DNA of 44,352 nt from Arenimonas malthae CC-JY-1 (GTDB taxonomy: Bacteria > Pseudomonadota > Gammaproteobacteria > Xanthomonadales > Xanthomonadaceae): the NCBI RefSeq assembly GCF_000747075.1, contig NZ_AVCH01000073.1, positions 1-44,352 of the forward strand, in the 5' to 3' direction. Below the pieces are notes generated by a model, which saw only the letters and a list, made by a program, of their open reading frames with translations, did no database searches and had not been told where the DNA came from. Made by a program: the position numbers and the translations under genes. Below are positions 14,059 to 28,786 of this stretch, in pieces (the first letter of the stretch is position 1; each line of letters opens with the position of its first letter).

Positions 14059-15204
14059 ATGGATCCTTCGCTGCGCCGCTACGCGGTTTTCTATTTCTTC
14101 TACTACGCCGCGCTGGGCGCCTACACGCCCTACATCGGCCGCTGGGTGGACGCGCTGGGGCACGGCGGTTTCGTGGTCGGCGGCATGCTGGGGCTGTGGT
14201 ATGGCACGCGCATCGTCGCGCCGCCGGCCTGGGCGGCGCTCACCGGCCGCAGCGCGCGGCCGGGCGAATGGTTCTTCGCCGGCTGCGTGGCCACGCTGCT
14301 GTGTTTCGCCGGCTTCCTGTTCACCCACCAGGCCTGGGCGCTGCTGGCGGTGATGGCGGCCTTCGGGCTGTTCTACAACGCGGTGATGCCGCAGTTCGAA
14401 GCGATGACGCTGACCGCGCTGGGGCCGCGGCCCGAGCTGTACGGCCGGCTGCGCGTCTGGGGCTCGATCGGCTTCCTGTTCGTGGCCGGCAGCTACGGCG
14501 CGCTGATGGACCGGGTCGGCGACGCCTGGTTCCCGTGGCTGGTGCTGCCGCTGTTCGCGGGCATGGTGGCCGCCGCCTGGCCGCACCGCGGCGACAGGCC
14601 ACCGGAAGCCGCGCCCGGCGTGGCCGACGCCGGGCACCTGTTCAAGCGCCCCGGCGTGCGCCGCTTCCTGCTGGTGGCGCTGCTGATGCAGGTGGGCTTC
14701 GGGCCGTTCTACGTGTTCTACACCCTGCACCTGCAGGCGGCCGGGCATTCGGGCGCGGCCATCGGCGCGCTGTGGGCCATCGGCGTGCTGATCGAGATCG
14801 CCATGTTCTGGCAGGCCCCGCGGCTGATCACGCGCTTCGGCGCCGGGCCGCTGCTGATGGCCTGCCTGGGCGTGACGGTGCTGCGCTGGGCGCTGGTGGC
14901 GGCGTTCGCGGAATCGTTCACGCTGATGGCGCTGGCCCAGGCCACGCATGCACTGAGCTTCGCCACCTTCCACGCCTGCTGCATGCGGCTGATTTCCGAC
15001 TATTTCCCGGGCCGGCGCGCGGCGGCCGGCCAGAGCCTGCTCTACGGCTTCAGTTCCGGCGTGGGCGGCGTGCTGGGCGCGGGTCTGGCCGCGCTGGCCT
15101 GGGAAAGCGCCGGCGGCGGCCCGCTGGCCTTCGCGCTGGGCGCGCTGGTGACGGCGCTGGCCTGGGGCGTTTACGCGCTGCGGCGGCCGGTGCCGGCCGC
15201 CTAG
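14059..15204 (+). CDS. MFS transporter, HcaT / MFS_1-like
   Basis: This 381-residue integral membrane protein has about twelve hydrophobic segments. It resembles the HcaT (3-phenylpropionate permease)/nucleoside-symporter-like branch of the major facilitator superfamily. Typical marks are the N-terminal RYAVFYFFYYAALGAYTPY, an early GLWYGTRIVAPP segment, RLRVWGSIGFL around residue 132 and a second-half FYVFYTLHLQAAGHSG. The substrate is unknown; a small aromatic or nucleoside is possible from family membership alone. ATG 14059 is immediately downstream of a terminator and lacks a Shine-Dalgarno sequence. It converges with the 5'-nucleotidase gene, and both stop codons are read from the same CTAG at 15201-15204. 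Confidence 0.9.
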   Translation: MDPSLRRYAVFYFFYYAALGAYTPYIGRWVDALGHGGFVVGGMLGLWYGTRIVAPPAWAALTGRSARPGEWFFAGCVATLLCFAGFLFTHQAWALLAVMAAFGLFYNAVMPQFEAMTLTALGPRPELYGRLRVWGSIGFLFVAGSYGALMDRVGDAWFPWLVLPLFAGMVAAAWPHRGDRPPEAAPGVADAGHLFKRPGVRRFLLVALLMQVGFGPFYVFYTLHLQAAGHSGAAIGALWAIGVLIEIAMFWQAPRLITRFGAGPLLMACLGVTVLRWALVAAFAESFTLMALAQATHALSFATFHACCMRLISDYFPGRRAAAGQSLLYGFSSGVGGVLGAGLAALAWESAGGGPLAFALGALVTALAWGVYALRRPVPAA

Positions 15205-16127
15205 GCTTCGTTGGTGACGCCGTAGGGCACGTGGCCGGTGGCGACGTGGCGGCGGGCGTTTTCGACGTTGTGGCGGGAGTCGTCGAAGAAGATGTCGGCG
15301 CCGAAGGTTTCCAGGAACGGGCCCTTGTCGCGGCCGCCCAGGAACATGGCTTCGTCCAGCCGCACGCCCCACTCGCGCAGGGTGAGGATGACGCGTTCGT
15401 GCGCGGGCGCCGAACGCGCCGTGACCAGGGCCGTGCGCAGCGGCGAGGCCTCGCCCGGCGGGAAGGCCTGCTGCAGTTCGTGCAGCGCGGCCAGGAAACC
15501 GCGGAAGGGCCCGCCCGAGAGCGGTTCGCCGGCGCGGCTGGCTTCGTTGTGGTGGAAGGCGGCCAGGCCATCCTGCTGCGAGACGCGCTCGGATTCGTCG
15601 CCGAAGATCACCGCGTCGCCGTCGAAGGCGATGCGCAGCTGGTCGTGGCGGTGCTCCGGCGCCTTCGACGGCAGGATGGTGGCCGCGGCCACGCCGTGTT
15701 CGAGCGCGCTGCGCACCGAATCCGGGTTGGCCGACAGGAACAGCTGGGCGCCGAAGGGCCGGATGTAGGGCCAGACCTCGGCGCCGCTGGTGAACACCGC
15801 GCGCACGATGCCCAGGCCGTAGTGGCGGATGGAATTGAAGATGCGCAGGCCGGTGTCGGAAGAGTTGCGCGAGAGCAGCACCACTTCCACCCGCGGCGTT
15901 TCCGGCGGCGCGCCGGCGTTGAGCGCCAGCAGCTTCTGCACCAGCGGGAAGGCGATGCCGGGCGCCAGCACTTCCTTTTCCCGGCTGCGCTGGAACTCGG
16001 CGTAGGCCTCCAGGCCGCTGGACTGGAACAGCGCGTGGCTGTCCTCGAGGTCGAACAGCGCGCGGGCGGTGATGGCCACCACCAGGCGCTGGGCGGGCGT
16101 TTCAGGGGGCTGGGAGAGCGGGCTCAT
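15201..16127 (-). CDS. Cytosolic 5'-nucleotidase (NT5C1-like)
   Basis: This 308-residue protein of the 5'-nucleotidase family PF06189 (related to eukaryotic cytosolic NT5C1) is expected to dephosphorylate nucleoside 5'-monophosphates. Visible family features are LVVAITARALFDLEDSH near the N-terminus, VEVVLLSRNSSDTGLRIFNSI around residue 80, AFDGDAVIFGDESE around residue 168 (the acidic DGD motif of the HAD-like core), VTARSAPAHERVI and FDDSRHNVENA. There is no signal peptide. It lies 43 bases downstream of nadK on the same strand and is probably the last gene of a gdhB-nadK-nucleotidase run, which would group three nucleotide/NAD-related functions. Its stop codon overlaps the convergent MFS stop. 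Confidence 0.88.
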   Translation of the reverse strand: MSPLSQPPETPAQRLVVAITARALFDLEDSHALFQSSGLEAYAEFQRSREKEVLAPGIAFPLVQKLLALNAGAPPETPRVEVVLLSRNSSDTGLRIFNSIRHYGLGIVRAVFTSGAEVWPYIRPFGAQLFLSANPDSVRSALEHGVAAATILPSKAPEHRHDQLRIAFDGDAVIFGDESERVSQQDGLAAFHHNEASRAGEPLSGGPFRGFLAALHELQQAFPPGEASPLRTALVTARSAPAHERVILTLREWGVRLDEAMFLGGRDKGPFLETFGADIFFDDSRHNVENARRHVATGHVPYGVTNEA

Positions 16128-16170
16128 GGCGGCATTATGGCCGTTCGCAGTCTCACCGGGCGCGACGCGC

Positions 16171-16947
16171 CTAGGTGGTGAACTGCTCGTTGAGGATGCG
16201 TTCCTCGAGGTTGTGCTCGGGGTCGAACAGCAGGGTGACGGTGCGTTCGGTGGCCTCGCGCACCTCGATCTCGGCGACGTCGCGCACCTCGTGCGAATCG
16301 GCGGTGGCGCTGACGGGGCGCTTGTGGCCGTCGAGCACCTCGATGCGCACCACGGTGTCGGAACGCAGCAGCGCGCCGCGCCAGCGCCGGGGCCGGAACG
16401 CCGCGATGGGCGTCAGCGCCACCACCTGCGAGCCCAGCGGCAGGATCGGGCCGTGGGCGGAGAAATTGTAGGCCGTGCTTCCGGCCGGGGTGGCCACCAG
16501 CACGCCGTCGCAGACGAGTTCCTCGAGCCGCACCTGGCCGTTGAGCGAGATGCGCAGGTGCGCGGTCTGCCGAGTCTGCCGCAGCATCGAGACTTCGTTG
16601 TAGGCCAGCAGGCGCACGGTGGCGCCGGATTCGCTGGTGGCGGCCATTTCCAGCGGCTTGAGCACCGCGGCTTCGGCCGCATGCAGGCGCTCGACCAGGC
16701 TTTCGGGCCGGTGCTGGTTCATCAGGAAACCCACGGTGCCCAGCTTCATGCCGTACACCGGTTTTCCCAGCGCGCCGTGGCGGTGCAGCGTGTGCAGCAT
16801 GAAGCCGTCGCCGCCGAGCACGCAGAGCACGTCGGCCTCTTCCGGGGCGTGGTCACCGAAGACCTTGGCGAAACCCTGTCTGGCCGCCTGGGCCTCGGGC
16901 GTCGAACTGGCGAGGAAGGCGATGCGCGGCTGGGCAGGCAGGCTCAT
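16171..16947 (-). CDS. nadK: NAD kinase
   Basis: This enzyme phosphorylates NAD to NADP. It has 258 residues when started at the ATG at 16947 ([15 protein letters not shown]). The open frame extends further upstream but without homology. The catalytic GGDGF motif has Asp47. Other conserved blocks are [34 protein letters not shown] and a C-terminal SADS-like loop ([10 protein letters not shown]). It is a short member of the family, as in xanthomonads, lacking a long N-terminal extension. gdhB ends 82 bases upstream; the gap holds a very strong hairpin (16987-17014) without a T-run. Confidence 0.95.
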   Translation of the reverse strand: MSLPAQPRIAFLASSTPEAQAARQGFAKVFGDHAPEEADVLCVLGGDGFMLHTLHRHGALGKPVYGMKLGTVGFLMNQHRPESLVERLHAAEAAVLKPLEMAATSESGATVRLLAYNEVSMLRQTRQTAHLRISLNGQVRLEELVCDGVLVATPAGSTAYNFSAHGPILPLGSQVVALTPIAAFRPRRWRGALLRSDTVVRIEVLDGHKRPVSATADSHEVRDVAEIEVREATERTVTLLFDPEHNLEERILNEQFTT

Positions 16948-16986
16948 GGCCGGGAGCATAACGCAGGCTTGCCGGGAATCGCATGC

Positions 16987-17014
16987 GGGGCCGGGGCCTG
17001 GTGGCCCCGACCCC
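16987..17014 (-). other. Strong GC hairpin between gdhB and nadK
   Basis: GGGGCCGGGGCC-TGGT-GGCCCCGACCCC forms a 12-position stem with a single mismatch and a four-base loop in the 82-bp gap after the gdhB stop. No T-tract follows on either strand, so it is not a standard terminator. It may stabilise the gdhB 3' end or dampen read-through into nadK. Confidence 0.6.
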
Positions 17015-17029
17015 GGCTGCCGCGGGCGA

Positions 17030-20000
17030 TCAGCGGGCGCCGGCGGCAACCACCTGGGCCAGGCGGCGCACGGCCACCGACAGCGTCGGGTAGTCGAGGC
17101 CGCGCAGGTTGCGCATGTCGGCCAGCATCGCCAGCGTCACCTTGAGCACGGTGTCGTCGCGCTCGAGCCACTGGTCCACGCGCGCCTGCGGTTTCGCGCC
17201 GCGGCCGCCGAAGGCCAGCACCTGGCCCACCAGCGCCCGCTGCTGGGACTGCAGTTCGTCGCGCAGCACGCCGCGGGCCTGGGCATGCCAGCGGCCCTCC
17301 ACCGGCAGCGCCTCCACGGCATCCATCAGCCACTTGGTGTGCAGCGCGTCGGACAGGCTGAAGTAGGTCGCCGCGACTTCCGCCACCGGCAGGCCCTGCT
17401 CCGTCGCCACTTCGACGATGTCCAGCGCATAAGCCAGGAACGGCAGGCTGGCGAAGGCGCTGGCCAGGTCCTCCGGGAAACCACGCTCGCGCCAGGCGGC
17501 CAGGTCGGCCACCAGCTGGGCGCGGGCGTCGGCCGGCAGCACCTCGGCCAGCGAACGGCGCAGCTCGGCCACGCCGCCGGCGTAACGCTCGACCTTCTCG
17601 GCGATGTTGAGCGACTCGCCCGGGCGGTTGAGCAGCCAGCGCGTGAGGTTGCGCTGCAGGTGCCAGATGCTGCCCAGGGCCTCGAGCTGGGCGTCCTCGC
17701 CCACCTTCAGGTCCAGCGCGTCGATGCCGGCCCACAGCGCGCGGGCGTCGAGCACCTCGCGGCTGATGGTGAAGGCCTTGGCGATCTGCGCCGCCGACTG
17801 GCCGGTGTCTTCCTGCATGCGCAGCAGGAAGGTGGCGCCCATGCGGTTGACGGTGGAGTTGGTGACCGCGGTGGCGATGATCTCGCGGCGCAGGCGATGG
17901 TTCTCCATGTCGGCCGCGAAGCGCTCCTGCAGCGCGTTCGGGAAGTAGCGCACCAGCTCCTTGGAGAGGTACGGGTCTTCCGGCACGTCGGAATCGAGCA
18001 TCTGGTTGAACACCACGATCTTGTCGTAGCTCAGCAGCACCGACAGCTCGGGGCGGGTGAGGCCCTGGCCGCGCGCCTTGCGCTCGTTGAGTTCGGCGTC
18101 GCTGGGCAGGAACTCGATGGCGCGGTCCAGCAGGCCCTGGCCCTCGAGCACGCGGATGAAGTGGCCGAACGAGCCCAGGCGGGCCACGCTCATGTTCTCC
18201 ATCAGGCTGATGGCCTGGTTCTGGCGGTAGTTGTCGTTGAGCACCAGTTCGGCGACCTCGTCGGTCATGCTCGCCAACAGCTCGTTGCGCTGCGGGGTGC
18301 TGAGCTCGCCGCGCAGCACCGGGGCCGAGAGCAGGATCTTGATGTTCACCTCGTGGTCGGAGGTGTCCACGCCGGCCGAGTTGTCGATGAAGTCGGTGTT
18401 CACCAGCACGCCGTTCATGGCGGCCTCGATGCGGCCGCGCTGGGTGAAGCCCAGGTTGCCGCCCTCGCCCACCGCCTTGCAGCGCAGCTCGTTGCCGTTC
18501 ACGCGCAGGCCGTTGTTGGCGCGGTCGCCGGCGTCGGCGTGGCTCTCGGTGGAGGCCTTGACGTAGGTGCCGATGCCGCCGTTCCAGAGCAGGTCGACCG
18601 GCGCCTTGAGGATGGCGTTCATCAGCTCCATCGGGCTCAGCTGCTCGACGCCCTCGGCCAGGCCCAGGGCCTCGCGCACCTGCGGCGTGATGGCGATGGA
18701 CTTGAGCGAACGCGCGTACACGCCGCCGCCTTCGGAAATGAGCGACTTGTCGTAGTCCTCCCAGCTCGAGCGCGGCACCTTGAACAAACGCTCGCGCTCG
18801 GCGTAGCTGCGCGCCGAATCCGGGTTCGGGTCGAGGAAGATGTGGCGGTGGTCGAACGCGGCCACCAGGCGGATGTGCTTCGACAGCAGCATGCCGTTGC
18901 CGAACACGTCGCCCGACATGTCGCCGATGCCCACGCAGGTGAAGTCCTGGCTCTGGGAATCGATGCCCAGCGCGCGGAAGTGGCGCTTCACCGACTCCCA
19001 GGCGCCCTTGGCGGTGATGCCCATGCCCTTGTGGTCGTAGCCCACCGAGCCGCCCGAGGCGAAGGCGTCGCCCAGCCAGAAGCCGTGCTCGGCCGAGATG
19101 CCGTTGGCGATGTCGGAGAAGGTGGCGGTGCCCTTGTCGGCCGCGACCACCAGGTAGGGGTCGTCGCCGTCGTGGCGCACCACGTCCTGCGGGTGCACCA
19201 CCTGGCCGTCGACCAGGTTGTCGGTGATGTCGAGCAGGCCGTTGATGAAACGCTTGTAGCAGGCGATGCCCTCGGCCAGCTGGGCGTCGCGGTCGCCGCC
19301 CACCGGCGGGCGCTTGACCACGAAGCCACCCTTGGAACCCACGGGCACGATGACGGTGTTCTTCACCATCTGCGCCTTCACCAGGCCCAGCACCTCGGTG
19401 CGGAAGTCCTCGCGGCGGTCGGACCAGCGCAGGCCGCCGCGCGCCACCGGGCCGAAGCGCAGGTGCACGCCCTCGACGTAGGGCGAGTAGACGAAGATCT
19501 CGCGGTAAGGCACCGGCTTGGGCAGCTCGGGCACGCGCGAGGGATCGAACTTGAAGGAGATGTAGTCGCGGAAGGAGCCGTTCCGGCGCTGGTAGAAGTT
19601 CGTGCGCAGCGTGGCCTTGACCAGCGCCATGTAGCGGCGAAGGATGCGGTCGTCGTCGATGCTGCTGACGAGGGTGTCGAGCAGGATCTCCAGCGCGTCG
19701 GTGATGGCGTCGGCCTGGGCGTCGCGGTCGAGCGCGCGGGCGGAGGCCACCTCCTGCGGGATGGTGTCGAGCGCGGCGCGGCGCTCCTTCGGCAGCAGCC
19801 AGGCGATCTGGTCGTGCAGGGCCTGCTGGCCGGCGGCGTCGAGCGGGGTCTCGCGGCCCGGCTCGAAGCGCGCGGCGAACAGCTCGTACAGCAGGCGCGC
19901 GATCACCGGGTAGCGCTGCAGCGTCTCTTCCATGTACGGCTGGGAGAACGGGATGCCGGTCTGCAGCGCGTACTTGGTGTAACCGCGCAGCATGGCGATG

Positions 20001-21937
20001 TCGCGCCATTCCAGGCGGGCGCTGAGCAGCAGCTGGTTGAAGCCGTCGTTCTCCGCTTCACCGCCCCAGATGGCCGCGAAGGCCTCCTGGAACGGCACGC
20101 GGGCGGCTTCCACGTCCACTTCGCCGCGGGCCTCGACCTCGAAGTCCTGCAGCGAGATGCGGCCGTCCTCGGCGTCGATCACGTACGGGTGCTCGGTGAG
20201 CACGCGCAGGCCGAGGTTCTCCATCACCGGCAGCACGTCGGACAGGGCCACGTCCTCGGCGCGGCGCAGCAGCTTCAGGCGCAGCTGCTCGCCGGCGCGG
20301 GCGAAGGTGATGCGCTGGTCGCCCTCGGCGGCCAGGCGCGAGGCTTCCAGCACGTCGCCGGCGGCGGCTTCGGGCGTCACCGCCTCGAGGTAGCCGGCGG
20401 GCAGCGCGCGGCCGTAGCGCTGGGCGAGGCGCAGGCCCTGCTCCTCGCCGTGCTCGCGCACCAGGATCTCGCGCAGCTCGTCGTGCCAGTCGCGCACGAT
20501 GCGCGCCAGCTCGGCCTCCAGCGCCGCCTGGTCGAACTCGACCACAGCGCCGGCCTTCGGGCGGATCACCAGGTGCAGCTGGGCCAGCGGCGATTCGCCG
20601 ATCTGCACGGCGTGGTCGAGCCGCTCGCCCTGCAGCGCCTGCATCAGCAGCGCTTCGATGCGGTGGCGGATGCCGGTGTTGAAGCGGTCGCGCGGGATGT
20701 AGACCAGCGCGGAGAAGTAGCGGCCGTAGCGGTCGCGGCGCAGGAACAGGCGGGTGCGGGCGCGTTCCTGCAGGCCCAGGATGCCCATCGCGGTGCGCTG
20801 CAGTTCCTCGGTGCTGGACTGGAACAGCTCCTCGCGCGGCAGCGTTTCCAGGATGTGGCGCAGGGCCTTGCCGCTGTGGCTGTTGAGGGCCAGGCCGGAG
20901 GCCTTCATCACCGACTCGTGGCGCTCGCGCACCAGCGGGATTTCCCACGGACGGCGGTTGTAGGCGCTGGAGGTGTACAGGCCGAGGAAACGTTGCTCGC
21001 GCACGGCGCGGCCGGTTTCGTCGAACTGCAGCACGCCGATGTAGTCCATGTAACCCGGGCGGTGCACGGTGGCGCGGGCATTGGTCTTGGTCAGGATCAG
21101 CGGGTCGAGCGAGGCGCCCGGCGGCAGGTCGGCCGCGGCCAGGCCGGTGACCGGGCGCGCCTGCGCCTGGCTGTCCTTGCCCTTGAGCAGGCCCAGGCCG
21201 GTGCCGGCCACGGCCCGCAGTTCGCGGCCCACCACCTCGTACTCGCGGTAACCGAGGAAGGTGAAGTGGTTGTCGGCCGCCCAGCGCAGGAAGGCCTGCG
21301 TCTCGGCGCGCGTGGCGGCGTCCACCGGCAGCTGCCGGGTGTCGAATTCATCGGCGATGCGCAGCATGGCCTCGCGCATCGGCTGCCAGTCGGCCACGGC
21401 GGCGCGCACGTCGGCCAGCGCGGCCAGGATGGTCTTCTCGATCTCGGCCATCGCGCCGGAGTCGGCCTGGCGGTCGATCTCCAGGTACATCAGCGACTCG
21501 GCCGCGCCCTCGCCCACCGCCCGCAGCACGCCGGCGGCGTCGCGGCGAACCGGCATCACCGGGTGCGCGATCTGGTGCAGCGTGATGTTGAACTGCGACA
21601 GCGCCATGCGCACCGAGTCCACCAGGAAGGGCATGTCGTCGTTGACGATGCGCACCGCGGTGTGGGTGCTCTCGAAACCGTCGGAGGCCAGGGACGGGTT
21701 GATCACCTCGATCTTCGGCGTGCCCGCGCCGCGCTGGCGCGTGAACGCCAGGAAGGACACCGCGATCGCGGCCCAGTCGGCGGCCGGCCGCGACAGCAGC
21801 TCGTCCTCCGGGACCCGCGCGAAGAAGCTTCGGGCGAACGTCTCCAGCAGGGCCTTCTCGGGGGCGGACGAACCGGCCGGAAGGGCGGCGACGATGGCGT
21901 CGAGGGTCTCGGCGGATGCCAGGGCGTGGGCGTTCAT
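17030..21937 (-). CDS. gdhB: NAD-specific glutamate dehydrogenase (large type)
   Basis: This enzyme oxidatively deaminates glutamate to 2-oxoglutarate and ammonia. It belongs to the giant (~180 kDa) GDH class: 1635 residues here against about 1620 in Pseudomonas aeruginosa GdhB. The N-terminal regulatory part ([41 protein letters not shown]) precedes a catalytic core with [24 protein letters not shown], the lysine-bearing SKGGF loop near residue 869, a nucleotide-binding region around [17 protein letters not shown], and a long C-terminal domain. ATG 21937 gives the start MNAHALAS; an in-frame extension to 22153 runs through the upstream terminator and is rejected. A -10-like TACAAT lies about 36 bases upstream. 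The product feeds 2-oxoglutarate to the TCA cycle (sucA and sucB lie at the other end of the window). Confidence 0.97.
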   Translation of the reverse strand: MNAHALASAETLDAIVAALPAGSSAPEKALLETFARSFFARVPEDELLSRPAADWAAIAVSFLAFTRQRGAGTPKIEVINPSLASDGFESTHTAVRIVNDDMPFLVDSVRMALSQFNITLHQIAHPVMPVRRDAAGVLRAVGEGAAESLMYLEIDRQADSGAMAEIEKTILAALADVRAAVADWQPMREAMLRIADEFDTRQLPVDAATRAETQAFLRWAADNHFTFLGYREYEVVGRELRAVAGTGLGLLKGKDSQAQARPVTGLAAADLPPGASLDPLILTKTNARATVHRPGYMDYIGVLQFDETGRAVREQRFLGLYTSSAYNRRPWEIPLVRERHESVMKASGLALNSHSGKALRHILETLPREELFQSSTEELQRTAMGILGLQERARTRLFLRRDRYGRYFSALVYIPRDRFNTGIRHRIEALLMQALQGERLDHAVQIGESPLAQLHLVIRPKAGAVVEFDQAALEAELARIVRDWHDELREILVREHGEEQGLRLAQRYGRALPAGYLEAVTPEAAAGDVLEASRLAAEGDQRITFARAGEQLRLKLLRRAEDVALSDVLPVMENLGLRVLTEHPYVIDAEDGRISLQDFEVEARGEVDVEAARVPFQEAFAAIWGGEAENDGFNQLLLSARLEWRDIAMLRGYTKYALQTGIPFSQPYMEETLQRYPVIARLLYELFAARFEPGRETPLDAAGQQALHDQIAWLLPKERRAALDTIPQEVASARALDRDAQADAITDALEILLDTLVSSIDDDRILRRYMALVKATLRTNFYQRRNGSFRDYISFKFDPSRVPELPKPVPYREIFVYSPYVEGVHLRFGPVARGGLRWSDRREDFRTEVLGLVKAQMVKNTVIVPVGSKGGFVVKRPPVGGDRDAQLAEGIACYKRFINGLLDITDNLVDGQVVHPQDVVRHDGDDPYLVVAADKGTATFSDIANGISAEHGFWLGDAFASGGSVGYDHKGMGITAKGAWESVKRHFRALGIDSQSQDFTCVGIGDMSGDVFGNGMLLSKHIRLVAAFDHRHIFLDPNPDSARSYAERERLFKVPRSSWEDYDKSLISEGGGVYARSLKSIAITPQVREALGLAEGVEQLSPMELMNAILKAPVDLLWNGGIGTYVKASTESHADAGDRANNGLRVNGNELRCKAVGEGGNLGFTQRGRIEAAMNGVLVNTDFIDNSAGVDTSDHEVNIKILLSAPVLRGELSTPQRNELLASMTDEVAELVLNDNYRQNQAISLMENMSVARLGSFGHFIRVLEGQGLLDRAIEFLPSDAELNERKARGQGLTRPELSVLLSYDKIVVFNQMLDSDVPEDPYLSKELVRYFPNALQERFAADMENHRLRREIIATAVTNSTVNRMGATFLLRMQEDTGQSAAQIAKAFTISREVLDARALWAGIDALDLKVGEDAQLEALGSIWHLQRNLTRWLLNRPGESLNIAEKVERYAGGVAELRRSLAEVLPADARAQLVADLAAWRERGFPEDLASAFASLPFLAYALDIVEVATEQGLPVAEVAATYFSLSDALHTKWLMDAVEALPVEGRWHAQARGVLRDELQSQQRALVGQVLAFGGRGAKPQARVDQWLERDDTVLKVTLAMLADMRNLRGLDYPTLSVAVRRLAQVVAAGAR

Positions 21938-21972
21938 TGCTGCGTTCTCGCAGGACGTGGATAAAGTCTGAA

Positions 21973-21978
21973 ATTGTA
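21973..21978 (-). promoter_or_regulatory. Candidate -10 box of gdhB
   Basis: On the - strand TACAAT (five of six consensus positions) predicts a start near 21966 and a leader of roughly 30 bases before the gdhB ATG at 21937. The -35 at the 17-bp distance (TGGCCG) is weak. The terminator of the upstream acyl-CoA dehydrogenase gene lies just behind it, consistent with an independent transcript. Confidence 0.45.
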
Positions 21979-22015
21979 GCCCCCGCCCCGCCCCGCGGCC
22001 AGCCAGCGCGGCCGC

Positions 22016-22045
22016 AAAAAAGAAGCCCCGCTTCAGCGGGGCTTC
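22016..22045 (-). terminator. Intrinsic terminator of the acyl-CoA dehydrogenase gene
   Basis: Read on the - strand, a perfect ten-base-pair stem GAAGCCCCGC / GCGGGGCTTC with a four-base loop is followed by six T residues (the A-run at 22016-22021 on the + strand). It starts 25 bases after the stop of the acyl-CoA dehydrogenase and separates it from gdhB. Confidence 0.93.
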
Positions 22046-22070
22046 GGATACGCCGGGGTACGGGTTCGGC

Positions 22071-23231
<1,161 letters not shown>

Positions 23232-23267
23232 GGGGCACCCTCAAGGTTCAGTACGGGGAAGTACGCG

Positions 23268-23273
23268 ATTGTA
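23268..23273 (-). promoter_or_regulatory. Candidate -10 box of the acyl-CoA dehydrogenase gene
   Basis: On the - strand TACAAT (five of six consensus positions) would start transcription near 23261, about 30 bases before the GTG start. A short inverted repeat, GTAC-6-GTAC (23251-23264), covers the predicted start site and might be a regulator site. No good -35 is visible. The divergent ArsR gene has its own promoter about 60 bases further on. Confidence 0.4.
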
Positions 23274-23328
23274 GCGTCTGCGGCCGGCGCGGGCAGGTCC
23301 ACGCCGCGTGAAGCAGGCGCGGCGCGGC

Positions 23329-23357
23329 TTGACGCCCCCGCCGGCCGCGCCTAACCT
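23329..23357 (+). promoter_or_regulatory. Candidate promoter of the ArsR-methyltransferase/metH operon
   Basis: TTGACG (23329-23334; five of six -35 positions) and TAACCT (23352-23357) are separated by 17 bases. This would start transcription near 23364, giving a leader of about 30 bases. The start would coincide with the left edge of the palindromic element at 23363-23388. Confidence 0.5.
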
Positions 23358-23362
23358 CCGCA

Positions 23363-23388
23363 TATCTTTGAATCCGGATGAAAGGATA
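23363..23388 (+). promoter_or_regulatory. Near-palindromic operator candidate for the ArsR-type regulator
   Basis: TATCTTTGAATCCGGATGAAAGGATA is an imperfect dyad centred on CC|GG: ten of thirteen half-site positions pair. It overlaps the predicted transcription start and the ribosome-binding AGGA, and ends five bases before the ATG of the regulator. The AT-rich arms contrast with the surrounding GC-rich DNA. Its position suits autorepression of the regulator-metH operon. Binding is inferred. Confidence 0.6.
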
Positions 23389-23392
23389 AAGC

Positions 23393-24318
23393 ATGGACCT
23401 CGAAGCCTGGTCGGCCTGCCTCAAGGTCCTGTCCGACCCGACCCGGGTGCGCCTGCTGGCCCTGCTGGAACGCGAGGAGCTGACGGTGGCCGAGCTCGCC
23501 GGCATCACCCGCCTGGCCCAGCCTCGCGTCTCCACCCACCTGGCCAAGCTCAAGGAAGCCGACCTGGTGCGCGACCGCCGCGCCGGCGTCTCGGCCTACT
23601 ACCGCTTCAACGGCGACACCCTGGACCCGGGCGAGGCCCGCCTGTGGGAAGCCCTGCGCGACAGCACCGACGACCCGCTGCTGCGCCAGGACGCCGAACG
23701 CCTGCCGGCCGTGCTGGCCACCCGCGCCGCCGACCAGAACTGGGCCGACTCCGTCGCCGGCGACATGGAGCGGCACTACTCGCCCGGCCGCACCTGGGAA
23801 GCCCTGGCGCGCTCCACCCTGCCCCTGCTCGAACCCGGCGACGTGCTCGACGTGGCCTCGGGCGACGGCGTGCTGGCCGAATTGCTGGCGCCGCACGCAC
23901 GCCGCTACGTCTGCGTCGATTCCAGCGCCCGCGTGGTCGGCGCCGCGCGCGAGCGCCTGCGCAAGTACCGCCACGTCGAGGTGCTCGAGGGCGACATGCA
24001 GGCCCTGGACTTCCCCGCGTCGCAGTTCGACCTGGTGCTGCTGATGCACGCGCTCACCTACGCCGAACGCCCCGGCCAGGCCATCGCCGAGGCCGCGCGC
24101 GTGCTGCGCCGCGGCGGCCGGCTGGTGGCCACCTGCCTGGGCAAACACGAGCACCGCGCGGCAGTGACGCCCTACGGCCACGTCAACCTGGGCTTCACCG
24201 TGAAGGAGCTGCGCCGCCACGCCGAGAAGGCCGGCCTGGAAGTGACAGTGTGCGAACCGGTGACGCGCGAGAAGCGCCCGCCGCACTTCGAAGTGCTCAC
24301 CCTGCTGGCTCGCAAGCC

Positions 24319-24322
<4 letters not shown>
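23393..24322 (+). CDS. ArsR-family regulator fused to a SAM-dependent methyltransferase (SahR-like)
   Basis: This 309-residue protein has two domains. Residues ~1-90 are an ArsR winged helix ([33 protein letters not shown] as recognition helix) without the metal-binding ELCVCDL-type cysteines. Residues ~125-309 are a class I methyltransferase with motif [10 protein letters not shown] at 151-159, the acidic loop [21 protein letters not shown] and VLRRGGRLV. ArsR regulators sensing S-adenosylhomocysteine (SahR) control methionine-cycle genes in Proteobacteria, and this fusion, directly overlapping metH, fits that role. The methyltransferase fold probably serves as the SAM/SAH sensor, though real methyl transfer is not excluded. 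A palindrome lies at its own start. Its stop TGA overlaps the proposed TTG start of metH. Confidence 0.9.
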
Positions 24323-28086
<3,764 letters not shown>

Positions 28087-28087
28087 G

Positions 28088-28771
28088 TCACCACACCAGG
28101 TCGTCGGGCACCTGGTACTGCGGGTCGGCGTAGGGATCGTCGCCGGCCGGCGCGTTCGGGTCCACCTTCAGCGCGACCAGGCTGGGCAGCAGCGCGCCCA
28201 CCTCGTCGGCCAGCGCCGCGGTGACCAGCAGGTAGCGGCCATCGAGCTGCACCACCGCCAGCTCGCCGGCGTTGAGCGCCCTGAGCTGGTCGGGGTTGAC
28301 GTAGATGCGCTTGATCTTGCCGCCGTATTCGAAGTGGCGGACGAGCTCGGCGGCGGCGTCGTTGAGCGACTTGTCCTTCAGCAGTTCGGCACAGCGCGCC
28401 TTGGCGGCGCGGCGGCGCGCGGCCTCTTCCTGGCGCAGGCGCTCGGCTTCGATGCGCTCTTCCTTCTCGCGCTGGGCGCGGATGGCGTAGGCCTTGGCCA
28501 GGTCGATCTCCTCGGCCGTGCGCGGCTTGCGCGGCGCGCCGCCCTGGCCGGGTTTGCCGCCGCCGGGCCTTCCGCCACCGGGGCGGCGTTCGCCCTGCGG
28601 TCGCAGTTTGCCGCCGGCGCCGGGCTTGCCGGGGCCGCCATGGCGCGCGCCGGCCGGACGGTCCTTGCCGCCACCAGCGGCGGGGCGTTCGGTTTTCGCG
28701 GGGCGGCGCGGCTCGGGCTCGGGGGCCTTGAAGCCCAGGCCGAGCAGCTTTTCGCGCAGGGAATTGCTCAT
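28088..28771 (-). CDS. DUF2058 (YaiL-like) protein
   Basis: This 227-residue cytoplasmic protein of the DUF2058 family has unknown function. The N-terminal MSNSLREKLLGLGFK is the family hallmark. A low-complexity Gly/Pro/Arg/Lys-rich segment follows (residues ~20-85), then a charged helix EEIDLAKAYAIRAQREKEERIEAERLRQEEAARRR-like region likely to be coiled coil. A compact C-terminal domain (VRHFEYGGKIKRIYVN, QLDGRYLLV) ends with the tail VPDDLVW. The basic, disordered stretch suggests nucleic-acid or ribosome association, which is inference. It is the last gene of the - strand run beginning at the FKBP or peroxidase gene, 15 bases after slyX. Confidence 0.85.
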   Translation of the reverse strand: MSNSLREKLLGLGFKAPEPEPRRPAKTERPAAGGGKDRPAGARHGGPGKPGAGGKLRPQGERRPGGGRPGGGKPGQGGAPRKPRTAEEIDLAKAYAIRAQREKEERIEAERLRQEEAARRRAAKARCAELLKDKSLNDAAAELVRHFEYGGKIKRIYVNPDQLRALNAGELAVVQLDGRYLLVTAALADEVGALLPSLVALKVDPNAPAGDDPYADPQYQVPDDLVW

Positions 28772-28786
28772 GGGTCCAACCTTGGA

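Noticed and set aside
16987-17014. Hairpin after gdhB considered as an intrinsic terminator
   Set aside because: The stem is very stable but no T-run follows on either strand, so it is listed only as a structure.
16619-21964. Uninterrupted 1781-codon open frame on the + strand, opposite gdhB
   Set aside because: It is the antisense shadow of gdhB. Strong GC bias at third codon positions removes stop codons from the complementary frame. The translation is repetitive Ala/Val/Gly/His/Gln-rich sequence with no recognisable domain.
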